Shown: positions 46,653-56,097 of the stretch, piece after piece
Layout: each line of letters starts with the position of its first letter
Numbering within the stretch: position 1 is the first letter of the stretch
Source of the DNA: Yoonia sp. F2084L
GTDB taxonomy: Bacteria > Pseudomonadota > Alphaproteobacteria > Rhodobacterales > Rhodobacteraceae
Assembly (NCBI RefSeq): GCF_023015625.1
Contig: NZ_JALKAH010000003.1
Coordinates: 62,001 to 126,000 of the forward strand
Direction: 5' to 3'
Length of the DNA: 64,000 bases
Notes under the pieces: model-generated
Told to the model about the DNA's origin: nothing
The model's database searches: none
The model's input: only the letters and a program-made list of their open reading frames with translations
Translations under genes and position numbers: made by a program

Positions 46653-48086
46653 CTAGAAGTTTGAGGTCACCCCAAACCCGATTTGCACAGCCGAGGATGT
46701 GTTTTCCTCGGCTGTTGATACGGTGCGTGTCGCGAAAATATCCATGCTGGGTGAGAACCCGAAATATGTGATGTCTTCAAACACGGCTGAGGCTCCTAGA
46801 GTCACGGTTCTATCCTGTCGCCCATCAATCGTGGTCAGGAACTGATCATAGTCACGAAACGCAAACTGCATTGATGTTGACCATGACGTATTCCAGACCG
46901 GTTGCGCAAAACGATAGGTGACGCCCGAGCGGTATTCGTCATACGTGTTGTTCTCGTCAGCATCGCGAAAGCGGTAGGCGATGTTCAGTCGCAATACGTC
47001 ATCTGTGGATAGGACCCGACTAAGGCTGGTGACCACATCATAAGTGACAGTATCAACGAAACCATCCACGCGCGCCCGCTGATCCCGCACGGAGGCCTGC
47101 ACCGAAGCGACGTTTCTGCTATCAATCGGCATGACCTGCTGCAGGATCACGTCCCGATAATCCACGATGCGCTCATCGGTATTCCAGAAAGTGCCAAAGT
47201 TCAGGCTGGCCCGGATCGGCCCAAGCGGGCTGATACTTGATCGTTCATGCGTGATCCCGACCTCGGCGGTCAATGTCGCAAAATCTGCGCCATCAAGGTC
47301 TTGAATATCTGGGTCAGGAGAGGAGTCGAGTAGGTCCTGGGATTCCTGCGAAAGCGTAAAGGTTTCACCTGACAGATAACCCGTCAGGCGGGTCGCATGC
47401 GTGTCACCAGCGTTGATCCGGTATCCAAGCCGCATGCGCGCCGCATATGAAATACCTGACAATGCACGCTGATTTTCAGGAACACGTCCAACTTCGATGT
47501 CTTCAAGTCCAGGGATGACGTTGAACACCTCGGCCCCATCCAGCAAGAACTCATCGTCTTCGGCGCCGCCGTTGACGTTGTCCGATGGGGCGACTGTTGC
47601 ATTGAATTCAATGGAAAGCGGGTTGGCTCTTGCAGCGCGCGCGTACTCGCGGACCACTGCTTCGGCGTCGTCTTCGCTTTGAATGTGATTGGCCGCACGG
47701 CGTAGCCATATCTCTGAGCGTGCATAATGGCCCAGTTGAAACCGTGATCCGGCAACAAGGCGCGCCGCCTGCAGTTTTTCTTGGTCATTCACTGCTGCCC
47801 TGTAGGCTTTTGCGGCTGCGTTTGCTGCCGCGCGGTGTTCACCGAGGTCCGCTTGTGCAAGTCCCAGCACAAACAGGGCTGCATAGCTATCGGGATCTAT
47901 GGACAGTATCTGTTGGGTGAGCTCTGTGGCTTTGGTTGGATTGCCGCCGACAAGAGCTTCTTCTGCTTGTGCTTGTAACTTCGGTGGTTGGTCTTGGCCG
48001 ACCCCTGTGGACGCATAGAGGCAAAGCCCTATGACAGCCGCCACTTTGCGCAGGATTAGCGTTATTTTAGTGGAACTATCAAACAT
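46653..48086 (-). CDS. Outer-membrane TPR/beta-barrel protein, Slam-like (DUF560 type)
   Basis: 477 residues from ATG 48086, with a signal sequence (LRKVAAVIGLCLYASTGVG). After it, about 35-150 is helical TPR-like (LQAQAEEALVGGNPTKATELTQQILSIDPDSYAALFVLGLAQADLGEHRAAANAAAKAYRAA). The rest alternates in short amphipathic strands (SLNFGTFWNTDERIVDY, IAYRFRDADENNTYDEYRSGVTYRF) and ends with a C-terminal Phe (GFGVTSNF), as outer-membrane barrels do. This two-part layout and length match Slam proteins, which move lipoproteins to the cell surface. It is divergent from two small lipoprotein genes. The Slam assignment is inference from architecture. Confidence 0.75.
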   Translation of the reverse strand: MFDSSTKITLILRKVAAVIGLCLYASTGVGQDQPPKLQAQAEEALVGGNPTKATELTQQILSIDPDSYAALFVLGLAQADLGEHRAAANAAAKAYRAAVNDQEKLQAARLVAGSRFQLGHYARSEIWLRRAANHIQSEDDAEAVVREYARAARANPLSIEFNATVAPSDNVNGGAEDDEFLLDGAEVFNVIPGLEDIEVGRVPENQRALSGISYAARMRLGYRINAGDTHATRLTGYLSGETFTLSQESQDLLDSSPDPDIQDLDGADFATLTAEVGITHERSSISPLGPIRASLNFGTFWNTDERIVDYRDVILQQVMPIDSRNVASVQASVRDQRARVDGFVDTVTYDVVTSLSRVLSTDDVLRLNIAYRFRDADENNTYDEYRSGVTYRFAQPVWNTSWSTSMQFAFRDYDQFLTTIDGRQDRTVTLGASAVFEDITYFGFSPSMDIFATRTVSTAEENTSSAVQIGFGVTSNF

Positions 48087-48213
48087 TCGGGCACCAATAC
48101 AAAGAAATCTAACCTGTGCAAGTGATGGCATCCCTGGGCGCAAATTAGTGGCAACTTGTCGATTTTGCTTGCGCGGATAATCGCTTTCCTCAGCCTTCCT
48201 TAGTGATTTGCAT

Positions 48214-48223
48214 TTACATGTAA
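48214..48223. promoter_or_regulatory. TTACATGTAA palindrome in the divergent promoter
   Basis: A perfect ten-base palindrome lies between the barrel gene (start 48086, leftward) and the CAP lipoprotein (start 48268, rightward), about 45 bases before the latter. GCTGTTGCAGC follows immediately. It could be an operator for shared control of both genes; no regulator is adjacent. Short palindromes occur by chance, so confidence is low. Confidence 0.3.
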
Positions 48224-48267
48224 GCTGTTGCAGCTAGGACTATGGGTTGGGGCAAGGAGAGATTCCA

Positions 48268-48828
48268 ATGAAAAAAGTATGCGCAGTTTTTGGTTTTGTC
48301 ATGTTGTCCGCCTGTATGGGCGGTGGTAGCGGCAGCGATATTGATGTTGTACGCACTGAACCCGAAGCCTCTGTAACGTCGGAACTTGGCACAATTATTG
48401 AGAATTCACGCGGCGCAGGGCTTAGCGGTTTGTCCTATGACAGCCGCGTCGGTGCGATTGCGCAAGATCATGCAAACGACATGTTTGCGAGAGATTATTT
48501 AAGCATCTATGAGTTGGACAGCACTGATGGCACTGCGCCCGACGGTCGGCGCGATATGGGTGATGACCTGAATGATGCAGGCCTTGGTTGGGAGGCGATT
48601 ATTCAAATGGTGGCCGAGGGTGAAATGACCGTGATGCAGGTGTATCAGGAATTCGAAGGCCGACCGCGCGGCAGTGGCATTGAAGGAAACTTTTCTGGCG
48701 ATTTAGCAGACGCGATTGAACTTGAAGAAGGCTACGAGTATTTCGCATTAGGCAAAGCTGGCTCCGGCAGCGACCAGAAGTGGACACTGCTATTGGTGCA
48801 TCCAATGCCGTTTTGGTCTGATCGCTAA
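48268..48828 (+). CDS. CAP-domain-like lipoprotein, degenerate active site
   Basis: 186 residues. The signal ends in a lipobox MLSAC (Cys about residue 16), so it is a lipoprotein. Pieces of the CAP fold remain: LSYDSRVGAIAQDHANDM, and FALGKAGSGSDQKWTLLLVHP near the end. The usual FSH, ENIA and SPGH blocks are replaced by YLSIYELDS, WEAIIQMVAEG and FEGRPRG, so the canonical His/Glu set is incomplete. It is divergent from the Slam-like barrel. AAGGAGA lies seven bases before ATG 48268. A more standard CAP lipoprotein follows. Confidence 0.8.
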   Translation: MKKVCAVFGFVMLSACMGGGSGSDIDVVRTEPEASVTSELGTIIENSRGAGLSGLSYDSRVGAIAQDHANDMFARDYLSIYELDSTDGTAPDGRRDMGDDLNDAGLGWEAIIQMVAEGEMTVMQVYQEFEGRPRGSGIEGNFSGDLADAIELEEGYEYFALGKAGSGSDQKWTLLLVHPMPFWSDR

Positions 48829-48837
48829 TATGTTACC

Positions 48838-48861
48838 GGCAATGGCGCATGCGCCATTGCC
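48838..48861. terminator. 24-base perfect palindrome after the first CAP gene
   Basis: A perfect 24-base palindrome, with GGCAATGGCGCA as its left half, starts ten bases after the stop codon. It could form a 12-base stem with no loop, or more likely a 10-base stem with a four-base loop. No T-run follows, so termination is uncertain. A second perfect palindrome, CACTCATGAGTG, sits at 48879-48890, closer to the next CAP gene. Confidence 0.5.
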
Positions 48862-49015
48862 AAGCCGTCTTTCTGTAACACTCATGAGTGCATTTTCGCT
48901 AAGCTAAATCACTTATCGGCATGGGTTTGCTTGAAAACGAGGTGCGCTCTGGTCACACCTTTCGGCGCGTTTTCACATCTCCTACGGTCAGTTGACCCCA
49001 GTGGAGACCACTCTC

Positions 49016-49540
49016 ATGAAGATGCCTTTTTCAGTCCTCGCAATCTGCCTCGCCACTGCATGTGGCGGGTCGGGCGGCAGTATGTCGAATGAACCTTCAA
49101 CCCCAACTGTGACTTCTGCCGCGGCGCCACCCCCAACCGTACCCACGCCGGTGGAAACGCCCCCGACCGGTGATTTCGGCAGCATGTTGAATGCCGTGCG
49201 TGCAAGCAATGGTGCAGGCTCTGTCACCTATGACGCCCGGTTGGGCGCTGCCGCCGCTGGCCACGCCAACGATATGCTGCGCAACGGCTTTTTCTCGCAT
49301 ACGGGCAGCAATGGATCTTCTGTCGGGGATCGGGTGACCGCAGCCGGGTATCAGTGGCGTACTGTGGGCGAAAACATTGCGCGCGGGCAGCCTGATGAAG
49401 AAGCCGTGCTGCAAGCATGGGTCAATTCACCCGGCCACCAGCGCAACAACGTCAATCCGGCCTTTGAAGACTTTGCCTTGGCGAAGGCCGGCAGCGGGTC
49501 ACAGCAGTACTGGGTCCTGGTGCTGGCAGCGCCGCGCTAG
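49016..49540 (+). CDS. CAP-domain (SCP/PR-1-like) lipoprotein
   Basis: 174 residues from ATG 49016 (GTGGAGA about nine bases upstream; a TTG at 48992 is weaker). A short signal leads to ATACGGSGG, a plausible lipobox with Cys about residue 16. A Pro/Thr-rich linker ([22 protein letters not shown]) is followed by a CAP domain with [64 protein letters not shown] and YWVLVLA. All standard CAP motifs are present. CAP lipoproteins bind lipids or peptidoglycan or have unknown roles. It is the second of a tandem pair next to a Slam-like barrel. Confidence 0.88.
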   Translation: MKMPFSVLAICLATACGGSGGSMSNEPSTPTVTSAAAPPPTVPTPVETPPTGDFGSMLNAVRASNGAGSVTYDARLGAAAAGHANDMLRNGFFSHTGSNGSSVGDRVTAAGYQWRTVGENIARGQPDEEAVLQAWVNSPGHQRNNVNPAFEDFALAKAGSGSQQYWVLVLAAPR

Positions 49541-50322
49541 GCAGACCCGTCAGATGATCTGTGATGGGTGCGCGCCGTTTCCGGTTTCGGCTTTGGTTTT
49601 GCCATCCCTTCCAGCGCTCTAAGCGGTTTGCGCACGGCTTCAGTCAATCCCGGTCGCGTGGGGGCCGCCATTTGTTTGCTGACTTCAACAATCAGCACAC
49701 CGCCGGCGGCAACGAAAGGCAGGTTGTGCCCCACTTTTTCCAGAAATCCGGATGATTTACGCCAAAGCTTGCGCGCTGATGGCGGTTGGTAAAGCGCGGA
49801 CATTGTACGCTCGGTCACGAATTGGTGCCGCCGCAGCTGCGCATCCAGCTGGCTGAGCGTATAGGGGCGTCCGTAACCAAAAGGTGTGGCGTCAGAGCGC
49901 GACCAAAGCCCTGCGCGGTTCGGCACAATGAACACCGCCCGTCCGCCCGGCCCCAGCACCCTCCATGCTTCATCCAGCAAAAGCGTTGGCTGCTCGGTCG
50001 TCTCTAACCCATGCAGCATGACCAGTTTGTCAACTTGGCCCGTTTCAAGCGGCCAGATCGTATCTTCACAAAGCACGCTGACGTTGTGCCCATCCGCGGG
50101 CCACGGCATCACCCCTTGCGGCCCCGGCATCAACCCGATGACCCGTCGCGCATCTTTAAGGAATGGACGTAGCAACGGCACGGCAAAGCCAAAGCCCACA
50201 ACCGTCTGCCCTTTGGCTTCGGGCCACATCGCGCAAAGCTCATCCCTGATCACCTTTTGCGCCGCCCGCCCCAGCGCGCTGCGATAATAGAAGTTTCGCA
50301 GATCCAAAACGTCGAGATGCAT
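49537..50322 (-). CDS. SAM-dependent methyltransferase-like protein
   Basis: 261 residues from ATG 50322. The class I pattern is visible as [30 protein letters not shown] and later [45 protein letters not shown], the usual late methyltransferase motif. The SAM-loop GxGxG is altered to VGFGFAVP. The C-terminus is basic and Pro-rich. Its stop overlaps the CAP gene stop by four bases (convergent). It is divergent from gloB, an arrangement seen in many alphaproteobacteria. The substrate is unknown. Confidence 0.8.
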   Translation of the reverse strand: MHLDVLDLRNFYYRSALGRAAQKVIRDELCAMWPEAKGQTVVGFGFAVPLLRPFLKDARRVIGLMPGPQGVMPWPADGHNVSVLCEDTIWPLETGQVDKLVMLHGLETTEQPTLLLDEAWRVLGPGGRAVFIVPNRAGLWSRSDATPFGYGRPYTLSQLDAQLRRHQFVTERTMSALYQPPSARKLWRKSSGFLEKVGHNLPFVAAGGVLIVEVSKQMAAPTRPGLTEAVRKPLRALEGMAKPKPKPETARTHHRSSDGSA

Positions 50323-50385
50323 TGCGGTTTGCGGCTCCTTGGGCAAAGCTATGGATGTAGCATAACAAGACAAGGTGGCTTTGCC

Positions 50386-51159
50386 ATGACAAAGACAGCA
50401 GCGGTAGAATTGGTTGTCGTGCCTTGTCTGCGCGATAACTACGCTTTTTTGGTTCATAACGGCGAAACAGGTGAAACCGCGCTTATTGATGCGCCCGAAG
50501 CTGGACCTATCCAAGCCGCACTGGATGCCCGTGACTGGACCCTGAACGACATTTTGATCACCCATCACCATGATGACCATATTGACGGGGTCGGCGCCTT
50601 GCGCACGGGCGCACGGGCGATCGGCGCAAAGGCTGATGCGCACCGTCTGCCTGATCTGGATCTTGCCGTGGCGGAAGGCGATGTGATCACAGTCTGTGGT
50701 CAGAAGACCCACATCTTCGATGTTTCCGGCCACACCGTCGGGCACATCGCATTTCATATGCCGGATGCGGAACTGGTCTTTACGGCCGATAGCCTGATGG
50801 CGCTGGGCTGTGGCCGCTTGTTTGAGGGCACCCCTGCGCAAATGTGGGAAAGCATGCAAAAGCTGCGTGCATTGCCGGATGACACGCTGATTTGTTCTGG
50901 TCACGAATACACCGCCGCGAATGCGCGTTTTGCCGCGACCCTTGACCCCGGCAATCCTGATCTTATCTCTCGTATCAAGAGGATCGAAACTGCGCGCGCA
51001 ACTGGCGTACCGACAGTCCCTTCAAGTTTGACCGAAGAGAAGCACACAAACCCGTTTTTGCGTGCAGATATCCCGGAATTCAAAGCAGCCATCGGTATGG
51101 CTGATACGCCCGACGTGGACGTATTTGCATATGTGCGTGCGCAGAAGGACAAATTTTGA
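50386..51159 (+). CDS. gloB: Hydroxyacylglutathione hydrolase (glyoxalase II)
   Basis: 257 residues from ATG 50386. The metallo-beta-lactamase motif is [11 protein letters not shown], followed by [31 protein letters not shown] and [14 protein letters not shown], the full glyoxalase II metal set. It hydrolyses S-lactoylglutathione from methylglyoxal detoxification to lactate and glutathione. The C-terminal helix has [23 protein letters not shown], which binds glutathione. The frame upstream of ATG 50386 is a shadow of the methyltransferase gene. Confidence 0.95.
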   Translation: MTKTAAVELVVVPCLRDNYAFLVHNGETGETALIDAPEAGPIQAALDARDWTLNDILITHHHDDHIDGVGALRTGARAIGAKADAHRLPDLDLAVAEGDVITVCGQKTHIFDVSGHTVGHIAFHMPDAELVFTADSLMALGCGRLFEGTPAQMWESMQKLRALPDDTLICSGHEYTAANARFAATLDPGNPDLISRIKRIETARATGVPTVPSSLTEEKHTNPFLRADIPEFKAAIGMADTPDVDVFAYVRAQKDKF

Positions 51160-51328
51160 CCACGAAGCTGTGACAGCGTGGTGAAAAGTGGATCAAAACG
51201 AAGGCTTCACGTGTTTTGTGATGCCCAAATAGAAAAAAGTCCTTGAAGGTTGGGAAATAAAACCAAACTTTAAGGGTAAGAGGCCACGGTTGGGTCACGC
51301 CAGCCCCCGATATGAAGGAGCACACGAC

Positions 51329-53653
51329 GTGCCATCATTTTCGACAACACTAGAGCAGTCCATTCATGGCGCACTTGCGCTGGCCAATGAACGCAAACAT
51401 GAACTCGCCACGCTGGAACACCTGCTGCTGGCCCTGATTGACGAACCCGATGCAGCGCGCGTGATGCGCGCCTGTTCGGTGAATCTGGACGATCTGCGCA
51501 AGGATTTGGAAGGCTTCATCGAAGATGACCTGTCCACGTTGATCACGGATGTTGAAGGGTCAGAGGCTGTTCCAACGGCTGCGTTCCAACGCGTTATTCA
51601 ACGTGCGGCGATCCACGTACAGTCGTCTGGCCGCAGTGAAGTGACTGGCGCCAACGTGCTGGTCGCGATTTTTGCGGAACGTGAAAGCAACGCGGCCTAC
51701 TTCCTGCAAGAACAGGATATGACCCGTTATGATGCGGTGAACTTTATCGCGCATGGTGTCGCGAAAGACCCCGCCTTTGGCGAGGCGCGGCCTGTGACCG
51801 GTTCAACGGACGAGGGTGAGACGATTGCCCCCGGTGAAGGCGATGAAAAAGAAAGCGCATTGGCCAAGTATTGCGTTGATCTGAATGCTAAGGCGACCAA
51901 GGGTGATGTTGATCCCCTGATCGGTCGCGCACATGAGGTGGAACGTTGCATTCAGGTGCTGTGCCGTCGTCGCAAGAACAACCCTCTTTTGGTGGGTGAT
52001 CCGGGCGTTGGTAAAACGGCGATTGCCGAAGGTCTGGCCTTCAAGATCGTGAATGGCGACACGCCAGAGGTGCTGTCGAAAGCGACCATTTACTCGCTTG
52101 ATATGGGTGCTTTGTTGGCCGGTACACGTTATCGCGGTGACTTTGAGGAACGCCTGAAAGCCGTGATGACCGAGATGGAAGATCACGCTGATGCGGTCTT
52201 GTTCATTGATGAAATCCACACGGTGATCGGTGCTGGTGCCACATCTGGTGGTGCGATGGATGCGTCTAACCTGCTGAAACCTGCGTTGCAGGGTGGCAAG
52301 CTGCGGTGCATGGGATCAACCACCTACAAGGAATTCCGCCAGCATTTCGAAAAGGATCGCGCGCTAAGCCGCCGGTTCCAGAAGATTGATGTGACAGAGC
52401 CTTCTGTCCCTGACTCCATCAAGATTTTGCAGGGTTTGAAGCCTTACTTCGAAGAGCACCACCATATCAAATACACTGCCGATGCGATCAAAACGGCGGT
52501 GGAATTGTCTGCGCGTTACATCAATGACCGTAAGTTGCCCGACAAAGCAATCGACGTGATTGATGAAGCGGGTGCGGCACAGCATTTGGTTGCCGAAAGC
52601 AAGCGTCGCAAGACGATCGGCACCAAAGAGATTGAGAATGTCGTGGCCAAGATTGCGCGCATTCCGCCTAAGAACGTGTCGAAAGATGATGCAGAGGTTC
52701 TCAAAGATCTTGAGAAGTCGCTGAAACGCGTTGTCTTCGGGCAGGATCAAGCGATTGAAGCGCTGTCATCGGCCATCAAACTGGCGCGGGCTGGCCTGCG
52801 CGAGCCTGAAAAGCCGATTGGGAATTACCTGTTCGCGGGTCCAACCGGTGTGGGTAAGACGGAAGTCGCGAAACAACTGGCAGATACGCTGGGTGTTGAG
52901 CTGATGCGCTTTGACATGTCCGAGTACATGGAAAAGCACGCGGTTTCGCGTCTGATTGGTGCGCCTCCGGGCTATGTCGGCTTTGACCAAGGCGGTATGC
53001 TGACCGATGGTGTCGATCAGAACCCGCATTGCGTGCTGTTGCTGGACGAAATGGAGAAGGCGCACCCTGACGTCTACAACATCCTGTTGCAGGTCATGGA
53101 TCACGGTAAGCTGACGGATCATAACGGTCGGACTACGGATTTCCGCAATGTGATCATCATCATGACGTCCAATGCCGGTGCGGCTGAAATGTCGAAGAAT
53201 GCAATGGGCTTTGGCCGTGAAACGCGCACGGGCGAGGATACTGCCGCGATTGAACGCACGTTCACGCCGGAATTCCGCAACCGTCTGGATGCGATCATCA
53301 GCTTTGGCGCGCTGCCGAAACCTGTGATCATGCAAGTGGTTGAAAAGTTCGTGCTGCAACTTGAAGCGCAACTAATCGACCGCAATGTGCATATTGAGCT
53401 GACACCTGCCGCCGCCGAATGGTTGGCAGACAAAGGTTATGATGTAAAGATGGGTGCGCGTCCGCTGGGTCGTGTCATTCAGGAACACATCAAAAAGCCG
53501 CTGGCCGAGGAATTGCTTTTCGGCAAATTGGTCAAAGGCGGGATCGTCAAAGTTGGCGTCAAGAAAGGCGCGCTAGAGCTGAAGTACGAAGCCCCAGCGC
53601 AAGGCCGGATTGAGGGCGGTGGGGATAAACCGCCGTTGCTGACGGCTGACTAA
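51329..53653 (+). CDS. clpA: ATP-dependent Clp protease ATP-binding subunit ClpA
   Basis: 774 residues. The start is a GTG at 51329 with GAAGGAG eight bases upstream, giving the normal ClpA beginning [35 protein letters not shown]. The N domain is about 1-145. The first AAA+ domain has [13 protein letters not shown] and FIDEIHT; the second has [30 protein letters not shown] and the ClpP-binding region further on. It unfolds substrates for ClpP. The usual clpS adaptor gene is not next to it. It is followed by a clear terminator. Confidence 0.95.
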   Translation: MPSFSTTLEQSIHGALALANERKHELATLEHLLLALIDEPDAARVMRACSVNLDDLRKDLEGFIEDDLSTLITDVEGSEAVPTAAFQRVIQRAAIHVQSSGRSEVTGANVLVAIFAERESNAAYFLQEQDMTRYDAVNFIAHGVAKDPAFGEARPVTGSTDEGETIAPGEGDEKESALAKYCVDLNAKATKGDVDPLIGRAHEVERCIQVLCRRRKNNPLLVGDPGVGKTAIAEGLAFKIVNGDTPEVLSKATIYSLDMGALLAGTRYRGDFEERLKAVMTEMEDHADAVLFIDEIHTVIGAGATSGGAMDASNLLKPALQGGKLRCMGSTTYKEFRQHFEKDRALSRRFQKIDVTEPSVPDSIKILQGLKPYFEEHHHIKYTADAIKTAVELSARYINDRKLPDKAIDVIDEAGAAQHLVAESKRRKTIGTKEIENVVAKIARIPPKNVSKDDAEVLKDLEKSLKRVVFGQDQAIEALSSAIKLARAGLREPEKPIGNYLFAGPTGVGKTEVAKQLADTLGVELMRFDMSEYMEKHAVSRLIGAPPGYVGFDQGGMLTDGVDQNPHCVLLLDEMEKAHPDVYNILLQVMDHGKLTDHNGRTTDFRNVIIIMTSNAGAAEMSKNAMGFGRETRTGEDTAAIERTFTPEFRNRLDAIISFGALPKPVIMQVVEKFVLQLEAQLIDRNVHIELTPAAAEWLADKGYDVKMGARPLGRVIQEHIKKPLAEELLFGKLVKGGIVKVGVKKGALELKYEAPAQGRIEGGGDKPPLLTAD

Positions 53654-53673
53654 GCTTTAGAGAAGAAATTGGG

Positions 53674-53707
53674 AAAGGCCGTGACTTCGTCGAAGTCACG
53701 GCCTTTT
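53674..53707 (+). terminator. Rho-independent terminator after clpA
   Basis: AAAGGCCGTGACTTCG (53674-53689) pairs with CGAAGTCACGGCCTTT, followed by further T. The stem is about 16 base pairs with almost no loop beyond the central T (folding would use four or more inner bases). The GC-rich stem and T-tract make termination of clpA very likely. Confidence 0.85.
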
Positions 53708-53778
53708 TCGTTTTCAGTTCTGTGTTGCGCCGTCTGTGATTTCTGCAAGGATCATCGCATGAGTAGCAGAGGTTCTTG

Positions 53779-54405
53779 ATGACATTCGAAACATGGATCG
53801 CGTTTGCGCTGGCCAGTACAATCGTTGTGCTGATACCCGGCCCAAACATTGTACTGACGGTCAACTACGCGATCCGGGATGGGAAACGATCTGGTTTGGC
53901 GACCGTGCCGGGCGTCACTGTCGGGGCTCTCATCGCCATGTCGATCTCGCTACTGGGCGCAGGTGCTGTGCTGGCGACATCAGTTTTCTTGTTTACACTG
54001 CTTAAGTTTGCAGGGGCGATCTATTTGCTATGGCTGGCGTACTCGCTTTGGACGGCACCAATTGACGGCGTTCAAGTTGACGGTGATACACCTGCGAAAC
54101 CATTGGCAAAACTGTTCTGGCAGTCTTTGCTGGTCAGTGCCCTGAACCCCAAGGGACCGGCATTTTACATCGCATTTGTCCCGCAATTTGTGACCCCAAC
54201 GGCCCCGATTTTCCAACAGTTTGCTATTTTGATCGCGACGTTCCTTGGCGTGGCCACGTTGAATACCCTGTTTTGGTTGTTCTGCGCGGCCAGCTTGCGC
54301 GCCCAATTCAAAAGGCCGGCGGTCATGCGTTTGTTCAATCGCACTGGCGCGGGTTGTTTGGGAATTGCCGGTGTCTTTGCGACACAGGTTTCACGCCCGA
54401 CCTAA
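53779..54405 (+). CDS. LysE-family amino-acid exporter
   Basis: 208 residues from ATG 53779 with AGAGG upstream. Five or six membrane helices. The family signature VLIPGPNIVLTVNYAIRDGKRSGLATVPGVTVGALIAMSISLLG is near the start, and ALNPKGPAFYIAFVPQF in the middle. LysE/RhtB proteins export amino acids or homoserine lactones. The substrate cannot be predicted. Its stop lies three bases from the convergent OmpA-like gene. Confidence 0.9.
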   Translation: MTFETWIAFALASTIVVLIPGPNIVLTVNYAIRDGKRSGLATVPGVTVGALIAMSISLLGAGAVLATSVFLFTLLKFAGAIYLLWLAYSLWTAPIDGVQVDGDTPAKPLAKLFWQSLLVSALNPKGPAFYIAFVPQFVTPTAPIFQQFAILIATFLGVATLNTLFWLFCAASLRAQFKRPAVMRLFNRTGAGCLGIAGVFATQVSRPT

Positions 54406-54408
54406 GGT

Positions 54409-56094
54409 TCACCGCTCGGTCAGTTTTAACTCAATCCGTCGGTTCTGCGCGCGTGCTTCTTCAGTATTGAGCGGGTTAATCGGTTGGAACTCTCCAAACC
54501 CGTTTGCGGCCAATCGCCTTGGGTCAATCCCAAGGTCCCCCGACATAAACCGTACAACAGACAGCGCGCGCGCTTGGCTAAGTTCCCAGTTATCGGCAAA
54601 ACGACCGTTGCGGTTTACGGGGATGTTATCGGTGTGCCCATCGACGCGGATCACCCAATCAATGCCCGCTGGGATATCGGCGGCGATGCTGCGCAGGATG
54701 TCTGCGATATTGGCGATCTCACTTTCGCCTTCCGCAGACAGGGTGGCACTGCCGGGTTGAAACAGGACTTCAGAGTTGAAGATAAACCGGTCGCCTTCGA
54801 TCCGAATGCGGTCCTGGCCTTCAAGAATTTGTCGCAACTCGCCAAAGAAGGTTGATTTGAAACGGGCGAGGTCTTCTGCTTCGGCTGCCAGACGCGTCGC
54901 TTCTTCTTCCAGTCGTGCAGCTTCGGCCTCAAGCCGGATACGCTCGGCCTCTTCCAATGCGCGACGCTGGCGTTCTTCGGATACTACGCGCGCGAGCGCT
55001 GTGTTCAGTTGCGCGCCCAGCGTTTCAATCTGAACCTGCGCTTCGCGGTCAGATTCTTCCGCCAAGTTCAGCAGAGATTGCAGATTACCAACTTGGGTGC
55101 GCAATTCCATGATTTGTTCGTTGAGTAGCGCCACCTGTCGTTGGCTTTCTGCCGACAGCGCCTCTTGCGTTGCAAGTTCCTGATTTGCGATGGCGAGCAA
55201 GGCGGCTTGACGCTCCGCTTCGGTGGATTGGGTGCCAAGGTTGCCCTGAAGCTGGGCAAGCTGTGCCGCCAGCGTTTCATTCTCAGTTTCCAACGATCCG
55301 CGTAGCGCATCCAACTCTGCCTGTGCCGCACGCGCCGCGGCCAGCAACGTCAGAGTATTCTCGGCCTCTTGCCGTTGTTGTTCGAGGTTGAGCGTCATCG
55401 CCGTTAGCTCGGTGTCTGCATTGGCAAGCCGTTCGCGCAAGGCTTCGGCCGCTGCAGCGCTGGTGATCTGGTCAGCCTCCAACGCTGTGATTCGGGCGGT
55501 ATTTGCGTCATTTTCAGTTTCAAGATCAGCAACTAAAGCCTCAAGCGCTTCGCGCCGGGCAGCGGCCAATCGCGCGGCTTCGGTGCCCTCGTCAATTTCT
55601 GTCCTTGCCTGGGCCAGCGCGAGATTGAGTGCTTGCTGCTGCGTCAGCAGACGGTCCTGTTCAGCTTCCAACCCTGCGATATTTGCCAGCGCATCGCTGC
55701 GTTCGGACAGGAGACCGGCAACTTGTGCTTCAAACTGCGTGATCTCGCTTTGGGCCTGCGCAAGCGCCTGATCCTGCACTTCGCGCTCTGCAATAAGCGC
55801 TGCAATCCGGCCCGCTTGGCGCGTCGCTTCGGCGTTTGCGGCATCCAGATCAGAGTTCAACCGCGCTGTCGTATCACGTTCCAGCCCAAGCGTGGCTGTC
55901 AACGCGGCAACTTCATCGGTCAAAGCATCAAGTTCGGTTTCTTGGCCCGTGATCTGTTGGCGCAGCACGAATTGAATGACCATAAAGATCGTCAGCACGA
56001 ACATCAGCACCAGCAAAAGCCCGGTCATCGCGTCGACGAAACCCGGCCAGATCGCGTTCTGGAACCTGTTTGATGATCTGCGGCTTAACGCCAT
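54409..56094 (-). CDS. MotB/OmpA-like protein with long coiled coil
   Basis: 561 residues. One N-terminal membrane helix (IWPGFVDAMTGLLLVLMFVLTIFMVIQFVLR, about 15-45) is followed by a long coiled coil (about 50-410) of A/E/L/R/Q repeats. An OmpA-type peptidoglycan-binding domain (about 420-555) contains DWVIRVDGHTDNIPV and ELSQARALSVVRFM. It resembles a MotB/TolR-type stator partner tied to the cell wall. It sits three bases after the ExbB/MotA-like gene, so the two likely form a proton-driven complex. The function in the cell is unknown; the coiled coil is unusually long. Confidence 0.82.
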   Translation of the reverse strand: MALSRRSSNRFQNAIWPGFVDAMTGLLLVLMFVLTIFMVIQFVLRQQITGQETELDALTDEVAALTATLGLERDTTARLNSDLDAANAEATRQAGRIAALIAEREVQDQALAQAQSEITQFEAQVAGLLSERSDALANIAGLEAEQDRLLTQQQALNLALAQARTEIDEGTEAARLAAARREALEALVADLETENDANTARITALEADQITSAAAAEALRERLANADTELTAMTLNLEQQRQEAENTLTLLAAARAAQAELDALRGSLETENETLAAQLAQLQGNLGTQSTEAERQAALLAIANQELATQEALSAESQRQVALLNEQIMELRTQVGNLQSLLNLAEESDREAQVQIETLGAQLNTALARVVSEERQRRALEEAERIRLEAEAARLEEEATRLAAEAEDLARFKSTFFGELRQILEGQDRIRIEGDRFIFNSEVLFQPGSATLSAEGESEIANIADILRSIAADIPAGIDWVIRVDGHTDNIPVNRNGRFADNWELSQARALSVVRFMSGDLGIDPRRLAANGFGEFQPINPLNTEEARAQNRRIELKLTER

Positions 56095-56097
56095 TGA

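Noticed and set aside
48181..48267. PpsR box in the CAP/barrel divergent promoter
   Set aside because: TTACATGTAA gives TGT and ACA triplets but not with 12 bases between them in the right order.
51160..51328. Heat-shock (sigma-32) promoter before clpA
   Set aside because: CTTGAA is present near 51,242, but no matching -10 (CCCAT or CYTAT type) was found at the right distance.
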